Below are positions 11,601 through 19,847 of a DNA stretch of 64,000 nucleotides, piece after piece. This DNA comes from Sulfurovum sp. Its GTDB lineage: Bacteria > Campylobacterota > Campylobacteria > Campylobacterales > Sulfurovaceae. The position numbers and the translations under genes were made by a program. Each line of letters opens with the position of its first letter. The first letter of the stretch is position 1. The notes beneath the pieces were generated by a model. It saw nothing but the letters and a program-made list of their open reading frames with translations. It had not been told where the DNA came from and did no database searches. The stretch spans positions 1 to 64,000 of the forward strand of contig JALTVI010000068.1 in NCBI GenBank assembly GCA_027049035.1. Direction: 5' to 3'.

Positions 11601-12367
11601 TGCAGGATATCAAGAAGAAAAAAGAGGGTGCTGGTCCATCCTTCATGGATGGCTTGAGTACCAGTATTTTCATCAAGAGCAAGGAGCCTCTGCTCTACAA
11701 ACAGAGCGGTATCGATATTCAGGCAATGGTCGATTTGAGCATACAGAAGTCTGAAAATTCACCGCTTTTTGTACTGGGAGATGTCACACTGCTCGAGGGC
11801 GGCAGCTACCAGTTCCAGGAGAAGAAGTTTGTTCTTGACAAGAGCAATATCTACTTTATCGGCGACCCGTCCAAGCCGAGACTCGATATTACCGCGCACT
11901 ATACGACGCTTGATTACTTTGTGAAGATTCAGGTGACGGGTACGCCTGCCATTCCTGTTATTGAGTTCTCTTCGGTACCGCATTTGAAGCGGGAGCAGAT
12001 CCTTTCGTTGATTCTCTTTGGTACAGTCAACGAAGACAGCAGCGGCAACGGAGAGGAGATGATGAAGATGATGGGTGGCGCGATGGCCAAGTCGGCCCTG
12101 GCGAATGCCGGGGTGAAGCTTGACCATTTGGTAATCGGTTCCGGCGGCTTCGAAGTCGGTAAAAAGATTATGGACGATGTGACTGCCATCTACATTCAGG
12201 ATGAAATACCAACGATCAAGATACAGTACGACTACAGCCGTAATATCAAAGGAGATATTCAGTTCAACAGTCAGTCGACCGGGGTGGATGTGCTTTACCG
12301 AAAAGATTTCAAAGGCTTCGGTTCGGACAAAAAAGATGATGATATTGTCATTAAACGCAAAAAGTAA
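8666..12367 (+). CDS. tamB: Translocation/assembly module TamB-like protein
   Basis: 1233 aa; N-terminal TM anchor, long beta-rich repeats, C-terminal DUF490-like region (LLEGGSYQFQEKKFVLDKSNIYFIGDPSKPRLDITAHYTT). Confidence 0.87.
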   Translation: MRMVKKVLKWLAIFVVTLVALLVVLVNSSFVIKMAADKFAPDYNITYSDIRGNVFTGITIDGLAYNRKPLVSKVKFHLDPSQMLYKTVKINTIALDDVNIDTIKALAASFATDEAEPKPAESNESAPFPLKIKVATVHVAVSPFKEQGIAFEKVALDAEDIFYAADEVGVDMLSLKLDTDVTRLNLQASLDDGILKVDVLDLSEIDSEAIEALVARFSQESDTTKATQKSVEAKSDEKAEEAPLNPMIPRQVRLAHFNASLKQRTYSGIGIDKVVLSLRDVKADVPKLMTPTAGAVSIGELGVDIDTNVTKATLRAGLQGETVTIDILDIDQVDTVALQQAFAPAAENNETNATVAEATPQAKESNTTAGVPDNPLIPKQLELKHLHVGLLPALYDPVQLQLLDLNVSDLLFAIDALKAKTGKVMLRGQTNLANLNYDAKISDNHLKGRIVVTPNQPLFDTYKLPLRKEAIGDIVIDLDASQEKIVADLDTKMLQLLQLPAENNITAESNATTLADANVTADANATEPFNIDVPLLKSHIVFVPKSKVLTADSEVKVDTPYAKGVRLTNRFVMDGNISYRGNLRVPKIIGIDAKLTQPLNDFTVTYGGTDKAVHVAIDAENMKGSFVSDDFKKGLFLLSNKRTLQLDKMAPLPKQLAGAKADFSVKIPLDFAKITPLDAEAKITSNLSDIDVNVHYADTIKADVTSIIPKNSLLRNFDKNLHLDVLSPLKLSASAGKEKIDAKLTSRALNATVHYLPENGNVDGVLQLAGLRMNVKGSTKGDIDIKANVGSVKEMLASIKSVYTVPAIPKVEGKIALGLKIKKLKEAELSLSAPHIVYQTDRKSAMKVDDIRVVLAASTQKVQLKSYTLTYDGMKIYASKPSVINLKGNTVEISPFWLNDQLKVVGTYDLKQAKGKIDANAAQLHIKHKFADIKSKIDLKTLLNGPKTNIKGEVVLLGGRITYDLGQKSFPTDDDVIIVQDIKKKKEGAGPSFMDGLSTSIFIKSKEPLLYKQSGIDIQAMVDLSIQKSENSPLFVLGDVTLLEGGSYQFQEKKFVLDKSNIYFIGDPSKPRLDITAHYTTLDYFVKIQVTGTPAIPVIEFSSVPHLKREQILSLILFGTVNEDSSGNGEEMMKMMGGAMAKSALANAGVKLDHLVIGSGGFEVGKKIMDDVTAIYIQDEIPTIKIQYDYSRNIKGDIQFNSQSTGVDVLYRKDFKGFGSDKKDDDIVIKRKK

Positions 12368-12368
12368 T

Positions 12369-12390
12369 AGAAAGTTCAAGCTTTCTTTTA
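12369..12390 (+). terminator. Possible terminator hairpin between tamB and nspC (convergent)
   Basis: agaaag-ttcaag-ctttct followed by ttta. Confidence 0.4.
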
Positions 12391-13527
12391 GGAAAGCCGG
12401 TTTTTGAAATCCTCGTATCCGAATGTTTTGAGAACCTCTATGGTGCCGTCGCATCTTTTTACAGCGATGTCGGGGAGTTTAATGCCGTTGAAAGTGGTCG
12501 CCTTGACCATTGTGTAGTGCATCTGGTCTTCGAAGATGATTCTGTCACCTAACTGCAGGGGGGTGTCGAAGCTGTAGTCTCCCATGATGTCACCTGCCAG
12601 ACAGGTGTTGCCGCCAAGTCGGTAGGTATAGGGTTTCTCTCCCGCCTCTCCTGCACCGCGCACATCAGCCCGATAGGGCATGATGATGGTGTCGGGCATA
12701 TGCGCCTCGGCAGAGGTGTCCAGAATGGCGATATCGATACCGTTGTGGACAATATCAAGCACAGTCGCCACCAGTACGCCGGTTTCCCAGCCGATCGCTT
12801 CACCCGGCTCGAGATAGACCTCTACATCATACTTCTCTTTGACATGTTTGATAAGTGCAATGAGCTTTTCGATATCGTACCCTTTTTTGGTAATGTGGTG
12901 TCCCCCACCAAAGTTGATCCACTTCATCTCTGAAAGATATTTGCCGAATTTCGCTTCAAAGTTTTCCAGCACCACTTCGAGTGCATCGCTGTCCTGTTCA
13001 CAGAGGGCATGGAGATGCAGTCCGTCAAGGCTGGGCAGCAGCTTCTCATCGAAGTTCTCCAGTGTCGTGCCGAGTCTGGAGTAGAGACCACAGGGGTTGT
13101 AGATCTCCTTTGGCGAAGCAGAGTACTCGGGGTTGACGCGCAGTCCGAGGGAGAGGTTTGGATTGGTCTCTTTTGCTTTTTGCGCAAAACGGTGAAACTG
13201 TGACGGAGTGTTGAAGACCATATGGTGCGAGATGGAGGCGATCGCTTCGATCTCTTCTTCTTTGTAGGCAGGAGAGTAGGTGTGTACCTCCTTACCGAAT
13301 TCCTCCGCAGCCAGTTTTGCTTCGTAGAGCCCGCTGGCGCAGCACCCCTCAAGATAGGGGCGGATCGTATCGAAACTTTTCCAGAGTGCATATCCTTTGA
13401 GTGCCAGCAGTACTTTCGCACCGCTTTTTTCCTTGACATATTCGATGATTTTGAGGTTCTCGATCAGCTTATTCTCTTCAAGCAGCCAGCAGGGAGAGGG
13501 GAGTGTTGTGTATATTTCATCTTTCAT
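12388..13527 (-). CDS. nspC: Carboxynorspermidine decarboxylase
   Basis: 379 aa fold-III PLP decarboxylase; TTLPSPCWLLEENKLIENL, YLEPGEAIGWETGVLVATVLDIV. Confidence 0.9.
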   Translation of the reverse strand: MKDEIYTTLPSPCWLLEENKLIENLKIIEYVKEKSGAKVLLALKGYALWKSFDTIRPYLEGCCASGLYEAKLAAEEFGKEVHTYSPAYKEEEIEAIASISHHMVFNTPSQFHRFAQKAKETNPNLSLGLRVNPEYSASPKEIYNPCGLYSRLGTTLENFDEKLLPSLDGLHLHALCEQDSDALEVVLENFEAKFGKYLSEMKWINFGGGHHITKKGYDIEKLIALIKHVKEKYDVEVYLEPGEAIGWETGVLVATVLDIVHNGIDIAILDTSAEAHMPDTIIMPYRADVRGAGEAGEKPYTYRLGGNTCLAGDIMGDYSFDTPLQLGDRIIFEDQMHYTMVKATTFNGIKLPDIAVKRCDGTIEVLKTFGYEDFKNRLS

Positions 13528-13608
13528 AGGCGCATTATATCAGCCAAAACCAAAATATTTTGATATAATTGCCCCATATACAATACTATTAAAAAAACTG
13601 GAGACTCT

Positions 13609-14088
13609 ATGATCAAGCGTGAAACAGATACGAAACGGGGATTGATTCGTTTCAACGGAGACGATATTGCACTCGCTGCTACAATGATTGAAAAGCTGTC
13701 GACGACGATTGACATTATGTATTATCTGATGAACAGACGCGAGGAGCGTTCTTTTGTAATGATGCTGATCTCCGACAGCAAGATAGATGTGGGTGAAATC
13801 GTAGCGGAGCAGAAGCGTAATACAGACATCCTTTTCAAGCTTGATGAAAGCAGGCATATCTATGCGGTGATCTGTCAGGATACGAAGATAGACGGCGGGT
13901 ACCACTTTGCCGACCGTGTCATGCGCCATATGAAGATCAATGAGGCCGAAGATCCCTATTGTGTGGAGATCGAAGTGCGTACGACGGTGCATGAGATCAA
14001 ATTTATCGTCTTCAAACTCCTAGAGGAGTACCTTAAGGCAAAAGAGGAGGGGCTTGGCGGAGAGATTGTCTTCAAGACACTCAACTAA
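13609..14088 (+). CDS. Hypothetical protein, weak resemblance to a degenerate GGDEF-type fold
   Basis: 159 aa ORF with upstream TATAAT (tgatataattg) and no ORF of similar quality on the other strand. Confidence 0.7.
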   Translation: MIKRETDTKRGLIRFNGDDIALAATMIEKLSTTIDIMYYLMNRREERSFVMMLISDSKIDVGEIVAEQKRNTDILFKLDESRHIYAVICQDTKIDGGYHFADRVMRHMKINEAEDPYCVEIEVRTTVHEIKFIVFKLLEEYLKAKEEGLGGEIVFKTLN

Positions 14089-14160
14089 CCATAAGCGCAT
14101 TTTGGATAAAATCGCGTCCAAATATACCCACGCCGTGGGCAAACAAGAAGGAAAAGACAG

Positions 14161-14295
14161 ATGAAACGTACTTATCAACCGCACAACACACCAAGAAAGA
14201 GAACACACGGCTTCAGAACAAGAATGAAGACAAAGAACGGCAGAAAAGTGATCGCTGCAAGAAGAGCAAAAGGCAGAAAGAGACTGGCGGTATAA
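14161..14295 (+). CDS. rpmH: 50S ribosomal protein L34
   Basis: Translated by hand: [44 protein letters not shown]. 44 aa, absent from the ORF track because it is short. Confidence 0.98.
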   Translation: MKRTYQPHNTPRKRTHGFRTRMKTKNGRKVIAARRAKGRKRLAV

Positions 14296-14299
14296 TCCC

Positions 14300-14662
14300 A
14301 TCTCCAAGATCAAGCATTTTACACGCATAAAGACCAGCAAAGCGTTCAACGGCATCTACAAGGGTGCCGACAAAACCTGGCATACTCCCTACTTCGTACT
14401 TTTCTATCAAAAAACAGACAGCTATCAGGTAGGGTTCGTTGCCAGTAAGAAGCTGGGCAATGCGGTACACCGTAACAGGGCCAAGCGTCTTTTGCGTGCC
14501 CACTTTATAGAATTGTGTGACAGGCTTGAAAGCGGATCGTATGTGCTGGTGGCGAAACCGGCACTGCTTGATGAGGGCTACGATGCGACACACAAAGCCT
14601 TTTTGAATGCAACAAAACGTTCCGGGGCACTCAAGCGCCACAAACGTAATTTAACAGACTAA
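14300..14662 (+). CDS. rnpA: Ribonuclease P protein component (start codon uncertain)
   Basis: Translated by hand: ...KIKHFTRIKTSKAFNGIYKGADKTWHTPYFVLFYQKTDSYQVGFVASKKLGNAVHRNRAKRLLRAHFIELCDRLESGSYVLVAKPALLDEG...; RNR motif present; sits between rpmH and yidC. No ATG/GTG/TTG lies upstream of the conserved region; candidate starts are ATC 14300 or CTG 14255. Confidence 0.88.
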   Translation: MSKIKHFTRIKTSKAFNGIYKGADKTWHTPYFVLFYQKTDSYQVGFVASKKLGNAVHRNRAKRLLRAHFIELCDRLESGSYVLVAKPALLDEGYDATHKAFLNATKRSGALKRHKRNLTD

Positions 14663-14703
14663 AGACTATACTGTCATCTTCAGATGATATCAAAGGTACT
14701 ATT

Positions 14704-16326
14704 TTGGAACAACAAGATCTCAACAAACGACTTCTCCTTGCATTGGCACTCTCCTTTCTCGTATTTGTAGGGTACAGCTACCTCTTTACACCAAAGCCGA
14801 CTCCTGCTTCAGCGGAAGCCAACGGTACCGCTGTAACACAGTCGACACCCCAAGCGCCAAAAGCGGCTTCAAAGAGTGCTGAAAAAACAGCGACACCGGC
14901 AAAGAGTGCAAACGGAATGCACACGCCACAGCACAAGGCGCTCTTTTATGTGGTCTCAAATACCTTTAAAATGACATTTGACGAGCTTGGGCGTATTGAA
15001 CAGTATGAACTGCTTGAGAAGAAGTACCAGGATGCCGAGGGGCACAACCTCAAAATTTTGGGCGCCAATGTTGCCAAACCGCTCGAGATCCGTTTCGCGG
15101 ATGCTGCGCTCAATGCCGAAGCGTTCAAGACACCCTATACGGCAACGCTTAGCGGTACGGTCGATGCGAAAAACGGTCCTGTAACGGTGACACTGACACA
15201 GAAGCTCTCCAAAGTGACGGTAACCAAAAAGGTGACCATCCAGCCAAACGGTGCCTATACACTCGACTTGCAGCTCTCCAACGACGAACCATACTTCATT
15301 ACACCCGGGCACAGACCGCTTGCAGACAACTCAATGTATATGCTGGTACGCGGAGCGCTGGTTAAAACCGCTGACGGTGTCATCACGGTCATCGAAGACG
15401 GTGATGCAAAAGGGAACGAAACGTTCAAAAATGCCAAGATCGCCTCTGCTTTCGACCGCTATGTGGCAACGATGTTCTACGACTTCAAGAAAGGGATGGA
15501 TGTTTCGGTCCTGAAAGTCGGTGAGGGCGATCCTCTCCTCTTTGTCAAGGGTAGCCAGTCGCTGCACCTTGGCGGATATGTCGGACCAAAAGAGTATACG
15601 ATTCTTAAGTCGATCAATCCTGAACTGACCGACGCGATCGAGTTTGGATGGTTCACCTTCCTCTCCTATCCGTTCTTCAAGGTACTGCTCTGGCTGCACA
15701 CCCATATCGGCAACTGGGGGTGGGCGATCATTCTCTTTACACTTTTGGTGAAGCTGGTACTCTTCCCGCTCTCCTATAAAGGTATGATGTCGATGCAGAA
15801 GCTCAAAGACCTCGCACCGAAAATGAAAGAGCTGCGTGAGAAGTACAAGGATGACCCTGCCAAGCTCAACATGAAGATGATGGAGATGTACAAGAAGCAC
15901 GGTGCCAATCCGATGGGAGGATGTCTACCGATGCTGCTGCAGATTCCGGTTTTCTTTGCACTCTACCGTGTACTGCTCAATGCTGACGAACTGCAGGGGG
16001 CTGTATGGATCCCAGGCTGGATCGACAATCTTGCGACAGCCGATCCGTACTACATCCTGCCGGTACTGATGGGTCTTTCTATGTGGTTCCAGCAGAAGAT
16101 CACACCGAACAACTTTACCGATCCGATGCAGGAGAAGATCTTCAAGTTCTTCCCGATTCTGATGGCGGGTATGTTCATTATTATGCCGTTCCCTTCAGGA
16201 CTGGTACTCTACTGGGTGGTCAACAACATCTTTACGATCGGCCAGCAGTACATCATCAACAGAGCTTACGAAAAGCATAAAGCCAAAGCGGTAGCAATGG
16301 CACACAAAAAAGGCAAGGAGAGTTAA
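14704..16326 (+). CDS. yidC: Membrane protein insertase YidC (TTG start)
   Basis: 540 aa; NKRLLLALALSFLVFVGYSYLF...MMEMYKKHGANPMGGCLPMLLQIPVFFALYRVL. Start codon reads ttg. Confidence 0.96.
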   Translation: MEQQDLNKRLLLALALSFLVFVGYSYLFTPKPTPASAEANGTAVTQSTPQAPKAASKSAEKTATPAKSANGMHTPQHKALFYVVSNTFKMTFDELGRIEQYELLEKKYQDAEGHNLKILGANVAKPLEIRFADAALNAEAFKTPYTATLSGTVDAKNGPVTVTLTQKLSKVTVTKKVTIQPNGAYTLDLQLSNDEPYFITPGHRPLADNSMYMLVRGALVKTADGVITVIEDGDAKGNETFKNAKIASAFDRYVATMFYDFKKGMDVSVLKVGEGDPLLFVKGSQSLHLGGYVGPKEYTILKSINPELTDAIEFGWFTFLSYPFFKVLLWLHTHIGNWGWAIILFTLLVKLVLFPLSYKGMMSMQKLKDLAPKMKELREKYKDDPAKLNMKMMEMYKKHGANPMGGCLPMLLQIPVFFALYRVLLNADELQGAVWIPGWIDNLATADPYYILPVLMGLSMWFQQKITPNNFTDPMQEKIFKFFPILMAGMFIIMPFPSGLVLYWVVNNIFTIGQQYIINRAYEKHKAKAVAMAHKKGKES

Positions 16327-17199
16327 ATGACAAAGGTGGAAGCAGCGACGCTTGAAGAGGCGTATGAGCTGGCCGCGTCACAACTCTCCTGTTCTGTTAC
16401 GGAACTCAAATATGAGATCATCCAGTACCCAAGTAAAGGGATTTTCGGACTCTTTGGCAAAAAAGCGATCATTGTAGCGACTGTCCATCCCAATGTGATA
16501 CAGAAAAGAGAAGTGCCACCTCAGGCAGAAGAGACACCTGCACCTACCATCGAAGAGACGGTAGCGGCAGTGATCATTGAAACCGTTCAGGAGACGCCGC
16601 AGGAGCGTGAAGAAAACACTCCAAAGCCGTCTGAAACAGACAACATAGTTGAGCAGTTTTTCGATGCCGATACGGACAAGAAAGCTGCTGTTTCTGAAGC
16701 TGACGAAGCTGTGACAGAGAGCGGATTTGAAGACAGAGAGCTGGCACAGAGCATTGAAGAGAGCCTGAAGCACCTGATGGAGCTTTCCTGCTTCGATATC
16801 GACGTGGTCGAGGTCGATGTGGTGGACAACACCGCGCTCATCTTCATCGACGGTGAGGATGCCGCGCTGCTGATAGGCAAAGAGGGGTACCGCTACAATG
16901 CACTCTCCTACATGCTCTTCAACTGGCTGCACAGCAAATACCAGCTCTACATCAAGCTGGAGATTGCAGAGTTCCTTACCACACAGCAGGAGATGATACG
17001 CAACTACATTCAGCCGGTCATTGAGAATGTAGAGAAGTACGGAAAGGGTAAAACCCGTTTCCTTGACGGGATTCTGGTACAGATTGCACTCGAGCAGCTG
17101 CGTGAAGTCTTCCCTGACAAATATGTGGCGATCAAAACCGGAAAGTCTGGCAAGAAGTTCGTCGTCATCAACGAGTTCAACTCCAAGCGTAATGGCTGA
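16327..17199 (+). CDS. Jag/KhpB family RNA-binding protein (Jag-N, KH, R3H-like)
   Basis: 290 aa directly after yidC; N-terminal Jag-N (VEAATLEEAYELAASQLSCSVTELKYEIIQYPSKGIFGLFGKKA) and KH region (LIGKEGYRYNALSYMLF). Confidence 0.88.
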   Translation: MTKVEAATLEEAYELAASQLSCSVTELKYEIIQYPSKGIFGLFGKKAIIVATVHPNVIQKREVPPQAEETPAPTIEETVAAVIIETVQETPQEREENTPKPSETDNIVEQFFDADTDKKAAVSEADEAVTESGFEDRELAQSIEESLKHLMELSCFDIDVVEVDVVDNTALIFIDGEDAALLIGKEGYRYNALSYMLFNWLHSKYQLYIKLEIAEFLTTQQEMIRNYIQPVIENVEKYGKGKTRFLDGILVQIALEQLREVFPDKYVAIKTGKSGKKFVVINEFNSKRNG

Positions 17200-18532
17200 G
17201 ACAATCACTGCCATTGCCACTGCGCACGGTGTCTCCTCCATTTCCATTATCCGCGTCAGCGGTCCGCGTGCGCTTGAAGCGGCACGGCAGCTCTCCAAGA
17301 AAGAGACCATCAAACCCCGCTATGCCCATCTTGTCTCTCTCTATAACAAAGAGAATGATCTGATCGACCAGGCGATCCTCATCTACTTTGCCGCCCCCAA
17401 CAGTTTTACCGGGGAAGAGATCGTCGAATTCCAGTGTCACGGCGGTATGATCGTAGCACAGGAGGTCCTCGATACGATTCTGGCGATGGGCATCAGGCTT
17501 GCACAACCTGGAGAGTTCTCCAAACGCGCGTTTCTGAATGGAAAGATCGACCTCACCGAAGCGGAAGCGATCTCCAAACTCATCGAAGCCAAGAGTGTCG
17601 ATGCGGCGAAGATCCTTGCCAAGCAGATGAAGGGTGAGCTGCGCCATTTTGTTGACGAGAGCAGGGAGGCGCTGCTGCGTTCGCTTGCCTACTCTGAAGT
17701 GATGATCGACTATGCCGAAGAGGATATTCCTGATGACATTATGGAAAGTATCCTCACGCAGCTCGATGGGCTCATAGCACAGATAGAGCAGATTGTCGAA
17801 GCGAGCCACAGAAGAAGAGGGCTTATCGAGGGTTTCAAGGTGGCGATCATTGGAAAGCCCAATGTGGGTAAAAGTTCGCTGCTTAACGCACTGCTCAGCT
17901 ACGAGCGTGCCATTGTCAGCGACATTGCCGGTACGACACGTGATACCATCGAAGAGCAGGTGCGTATCGGATCACATATTATCCGCCTGGTCGATACCGC
18001 CGGTATCCGCAACTCGGAAGATACGATAGAGAAGATAGGTATCGAGCGATCCGAGCAATCGGCTGAGGATGCCGATGTGATCATCGCGCTCTTTGACGGG
18101 TCGCGTCCGCTGGATGAAGAGGATGCACGCATTATTTCTATGATAGAAGCTGCCAAAGAGAAGCATGTGATTGTCGCGATTAATAAGTCGGACCTTCCTG
18201 CCGTGCTTGAACGGGAGAAACTTACTGCGTTCAATCCGATAGAGGTGAGTGCGAAGATGGGATTTGCACGGCTGACTGAAGCGCTGGAAAAGCTGCTTGA
18301 CGGCATTGGCGAGGGGGAGGAGCTGATGCTCATCTCCACACGCCAGATCGAAGCGGTCGAAGCGGCCAAGCGTGCCATTATGGAGGCGAAGATACCGCTT
18401 GAGAATGGGGAGCTTGAGTTCTTCTCCTATCATCTGCAAGAAGCGGTCAAGGCACTCTCATCTATCTCGAAACCGTACGACAGTGAAGAGATACTCGACA
18501 AGATGTTTGGCGAATTCTGTCTGGGGAAATAG
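17192..18532 (+). CDS. mnmE: tRNA uridine-5-carboxymethylaminomethyl(34) synthesis GTPase
   Basis: MAETITAIATAHGVSSISIIRVSG...VAIIGKPNVGKSSLLNALLSYERAIVSDIAGTTRDT...C-terminal GEFCLGK. The ATG at 17192 overlaps the jag gene by 8 nt. Confidence 0.96.
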   Translation: MAETITAIATAHGVSSISIIRVSGPRALEAARQLSKKETIKPRYAHLVSLYNKENDLIDQAILIYFAAPNSFTGEEIVEFQCHGGMIVAQEVLDTILAMGIRLAQPGEFSKRAFLNGKIDLTEAEAISKLIEAKSVDAAKILAKQMKGELRHFVDESREALLRSLAYSEVMIDYAEEDIPDDIMESILTQLDGLIAQIEQIVEASHRRRGLIEGFKVAIIGKPNVGKSSLLNALLSYERAIVSDIAGTTRDTIEEQVRIGSHIIRLVDTAGIRNSEDTIEKIGIERSEQSAEDADVIIALFDGSRPLDEEDARIISMIEAAKEKHVIVAINKSDLPAVLEREKLTAFNPIEVSAKMGFARLTEALEKLLDGIGEGEELMLISTRQIEAVEAAKRAIMEAKIPLENGELEFFSYHLQEAVKALSSISKPYDSEEILDKMFGEFCLGK

Positions 18533-18534
18533 GG

Positions 18535-18834
18535 ATGGGTGATATAGAGATTTATATTTTCGGGGCTTTGGCACTCTTTACCCTCTGGTTCATCCGAAAT
18601 ACGATCAACTACTACCGTGGAGAAAAACGCAAGCTCAAGCATATGCACCGCTTTGCCAAAGAGGGGGATGTGGAAGCGCAGCGTCATCTTGCCAAGCGCT
18701 ACAAAAAGGGTGATATGGTTAAAAAGAGCTGCCAGCAGGCGGCCTTTTGGTATCAGAAAGCGGCATTCAGCGGTGATGAGGATGCCAAGGGCTTTTTGGA
18801 AAAGTATATGGAGAACAAACGCAAGAAGTGCTGA
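18535..18834 (+). CDS. Short Sel1-repeat-like membrane-anchored protein
   Basis: 99 aa; N-terminal TM plus EAQRHLAKRYKKGD...AAFWYQKAAFSGDEDAKGFLEKY (Sel1-like). Confidence 0.7.
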   Translation: MGDIEIYIFGALALFTLWFIRNTINYYRGEKRKLKHMHRFAKEGDVEAQRHLAKRYKKGDMVKKSCQQAAFWYQKAAFSGDEDAKGFLEKYMENKRKKC

Positions 18835-18885
18835 TGTTTCAGCATGTAGTAGTGTATAATACCAAAACAAAATGAGGAAGTGAAC

Positions 18886-19530
18886 ATGAAAAAAATCTAT
18901 ATCAATCTTTTTGCAGCACTGATGGCAGTGCTGTTTCTCTCCGGCTGTGTCGAAAGAAACTTGCCTGTACTCCCGGGTGACCAGAGCGGTTACGGACAGA
19001 GCGGCTGGGGTTCAAGTGAGGATGATGAGGAGAATATCGACATCTCCGACCTTGATGACAATATGACCGAAAGCGGCGCGGTACTCAATGAGGATGGGCA
19101 GAAAGTGGCACGCATCGCGTTCCCGGTCTCCGAATATGCCAAACTTGCCAGAACGGGAAAAGGGACGATCAAGGGGCAGATCTATGTCAGTGACGGCGGT
19201 GGTCAGAGAATCCCGGGTAAGGGTACCAGACTCTACCTCAATCCCAAAACAAGCTACTCCGACCAGTGGTACCGGGAGAGCTACATCGGCGGACACAAAA
19301 TGCAAAAGGCTGACGACAGACTCTTCAACTACCTGCGCTTCACCTCCTCCGATGCGAATGGGAATTTCGCTTTTTACGGTGTACCAAGCGGCAGCTACTA
19401 TCTCATAGGTACCGTCAAGTGCGGTACGGAGTGTGGCTATGACACCCCGAAGAATATCCGTATCGCTACCCTTGTAACGGTCAAAGGAAATCAGGTTGTC
19501 AAGAAAGACCTTGTGGGGAGTATGTACTAA
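18886..19530 (+). CDS. Predicted lipoprotein, carboxypeptidase-regulatory-like (prealbumin-like) domain
   Basis: Lipobox LFLSGC; GKGTIKGQIYVSDGG...DANGNFAFYGVPSGSYYLIGTVKC. Confidence 0.7.
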   Translation: MKKIYINLFAALMAVLFLSGCVERNLPVLPGDQSGYGQSGWGSSEDDEENIDISDLDDNMTESGAVLNEDGQKVARIAFPVSEYAKLARTGKGTIKGQIYVSDGGGQRIPGKGTRLYLNPKTSYSDQWYRESYIGGHKMQKADDRLFNYLRFTSSDANGNFAFYGVPSGSYYLIGTVKCGTECGYDTPKNIRIATLVTVKGNQVVKKDLVGSMY

Positions 19531-19550
19531 GCAGGAAGAGGAGAAAGGAA

Positions 19551-19591
19551 GCGAGAATTCATTCTCGCCAAGGCCGGGAATCAATTCCCGG
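19551..19591. repeat. Twin-hairpin repeat, copy 1
   Basis: gcgagaat-tc-attctcgc followed by ccgggaat-ca-attcccgg; near-identical to 19784-19824. Confidence 0.75.
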
Positions 19592-19694
19592 TTCCGAAAG
19601 TCTTGAAAGCGAAGATTCATTGGTGTCTAAACTCTTGTGTAAACTTGCCAATGCGTGTCACGAATTCGTATCAAATGTGGATGATGAGGGAAAA

Positions 19695-19769
19695 GGAACC
19701 GAAAGCTTCAGCTTCGGCCGAACGTTAAATGGACAAATAACGTTTAGCGGGGCTGAAGCCTCCGATTCC
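19695..19769. repeat. Long imperfect inverted repeat
   Basis: ggaaccgaaagcttcagcttcggccgaacgtta (19695-19727) is the imperfect reverse complement of taacgtttagcggggctgaagcctccgattcc (19738-19769). Confidence 0.7.
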
Positions 19770-19783
19770 AAGAGAAGTTGGAA

Positions 19784-19824
19784 GCGAGAATTCATTCTCG
19801 CCAGAGCCGGGAATAAATTCCCGG
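19784..19824. repeat. Twin-hairpin repeat, copy 2
   Basis: gcgagaat-tc-attctcgc then ccgggaat-aa-attcccgg. Confidence 0.75.
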
Positions 19825-19847
19825 TTCCGGAAACCATATATCAAAAC

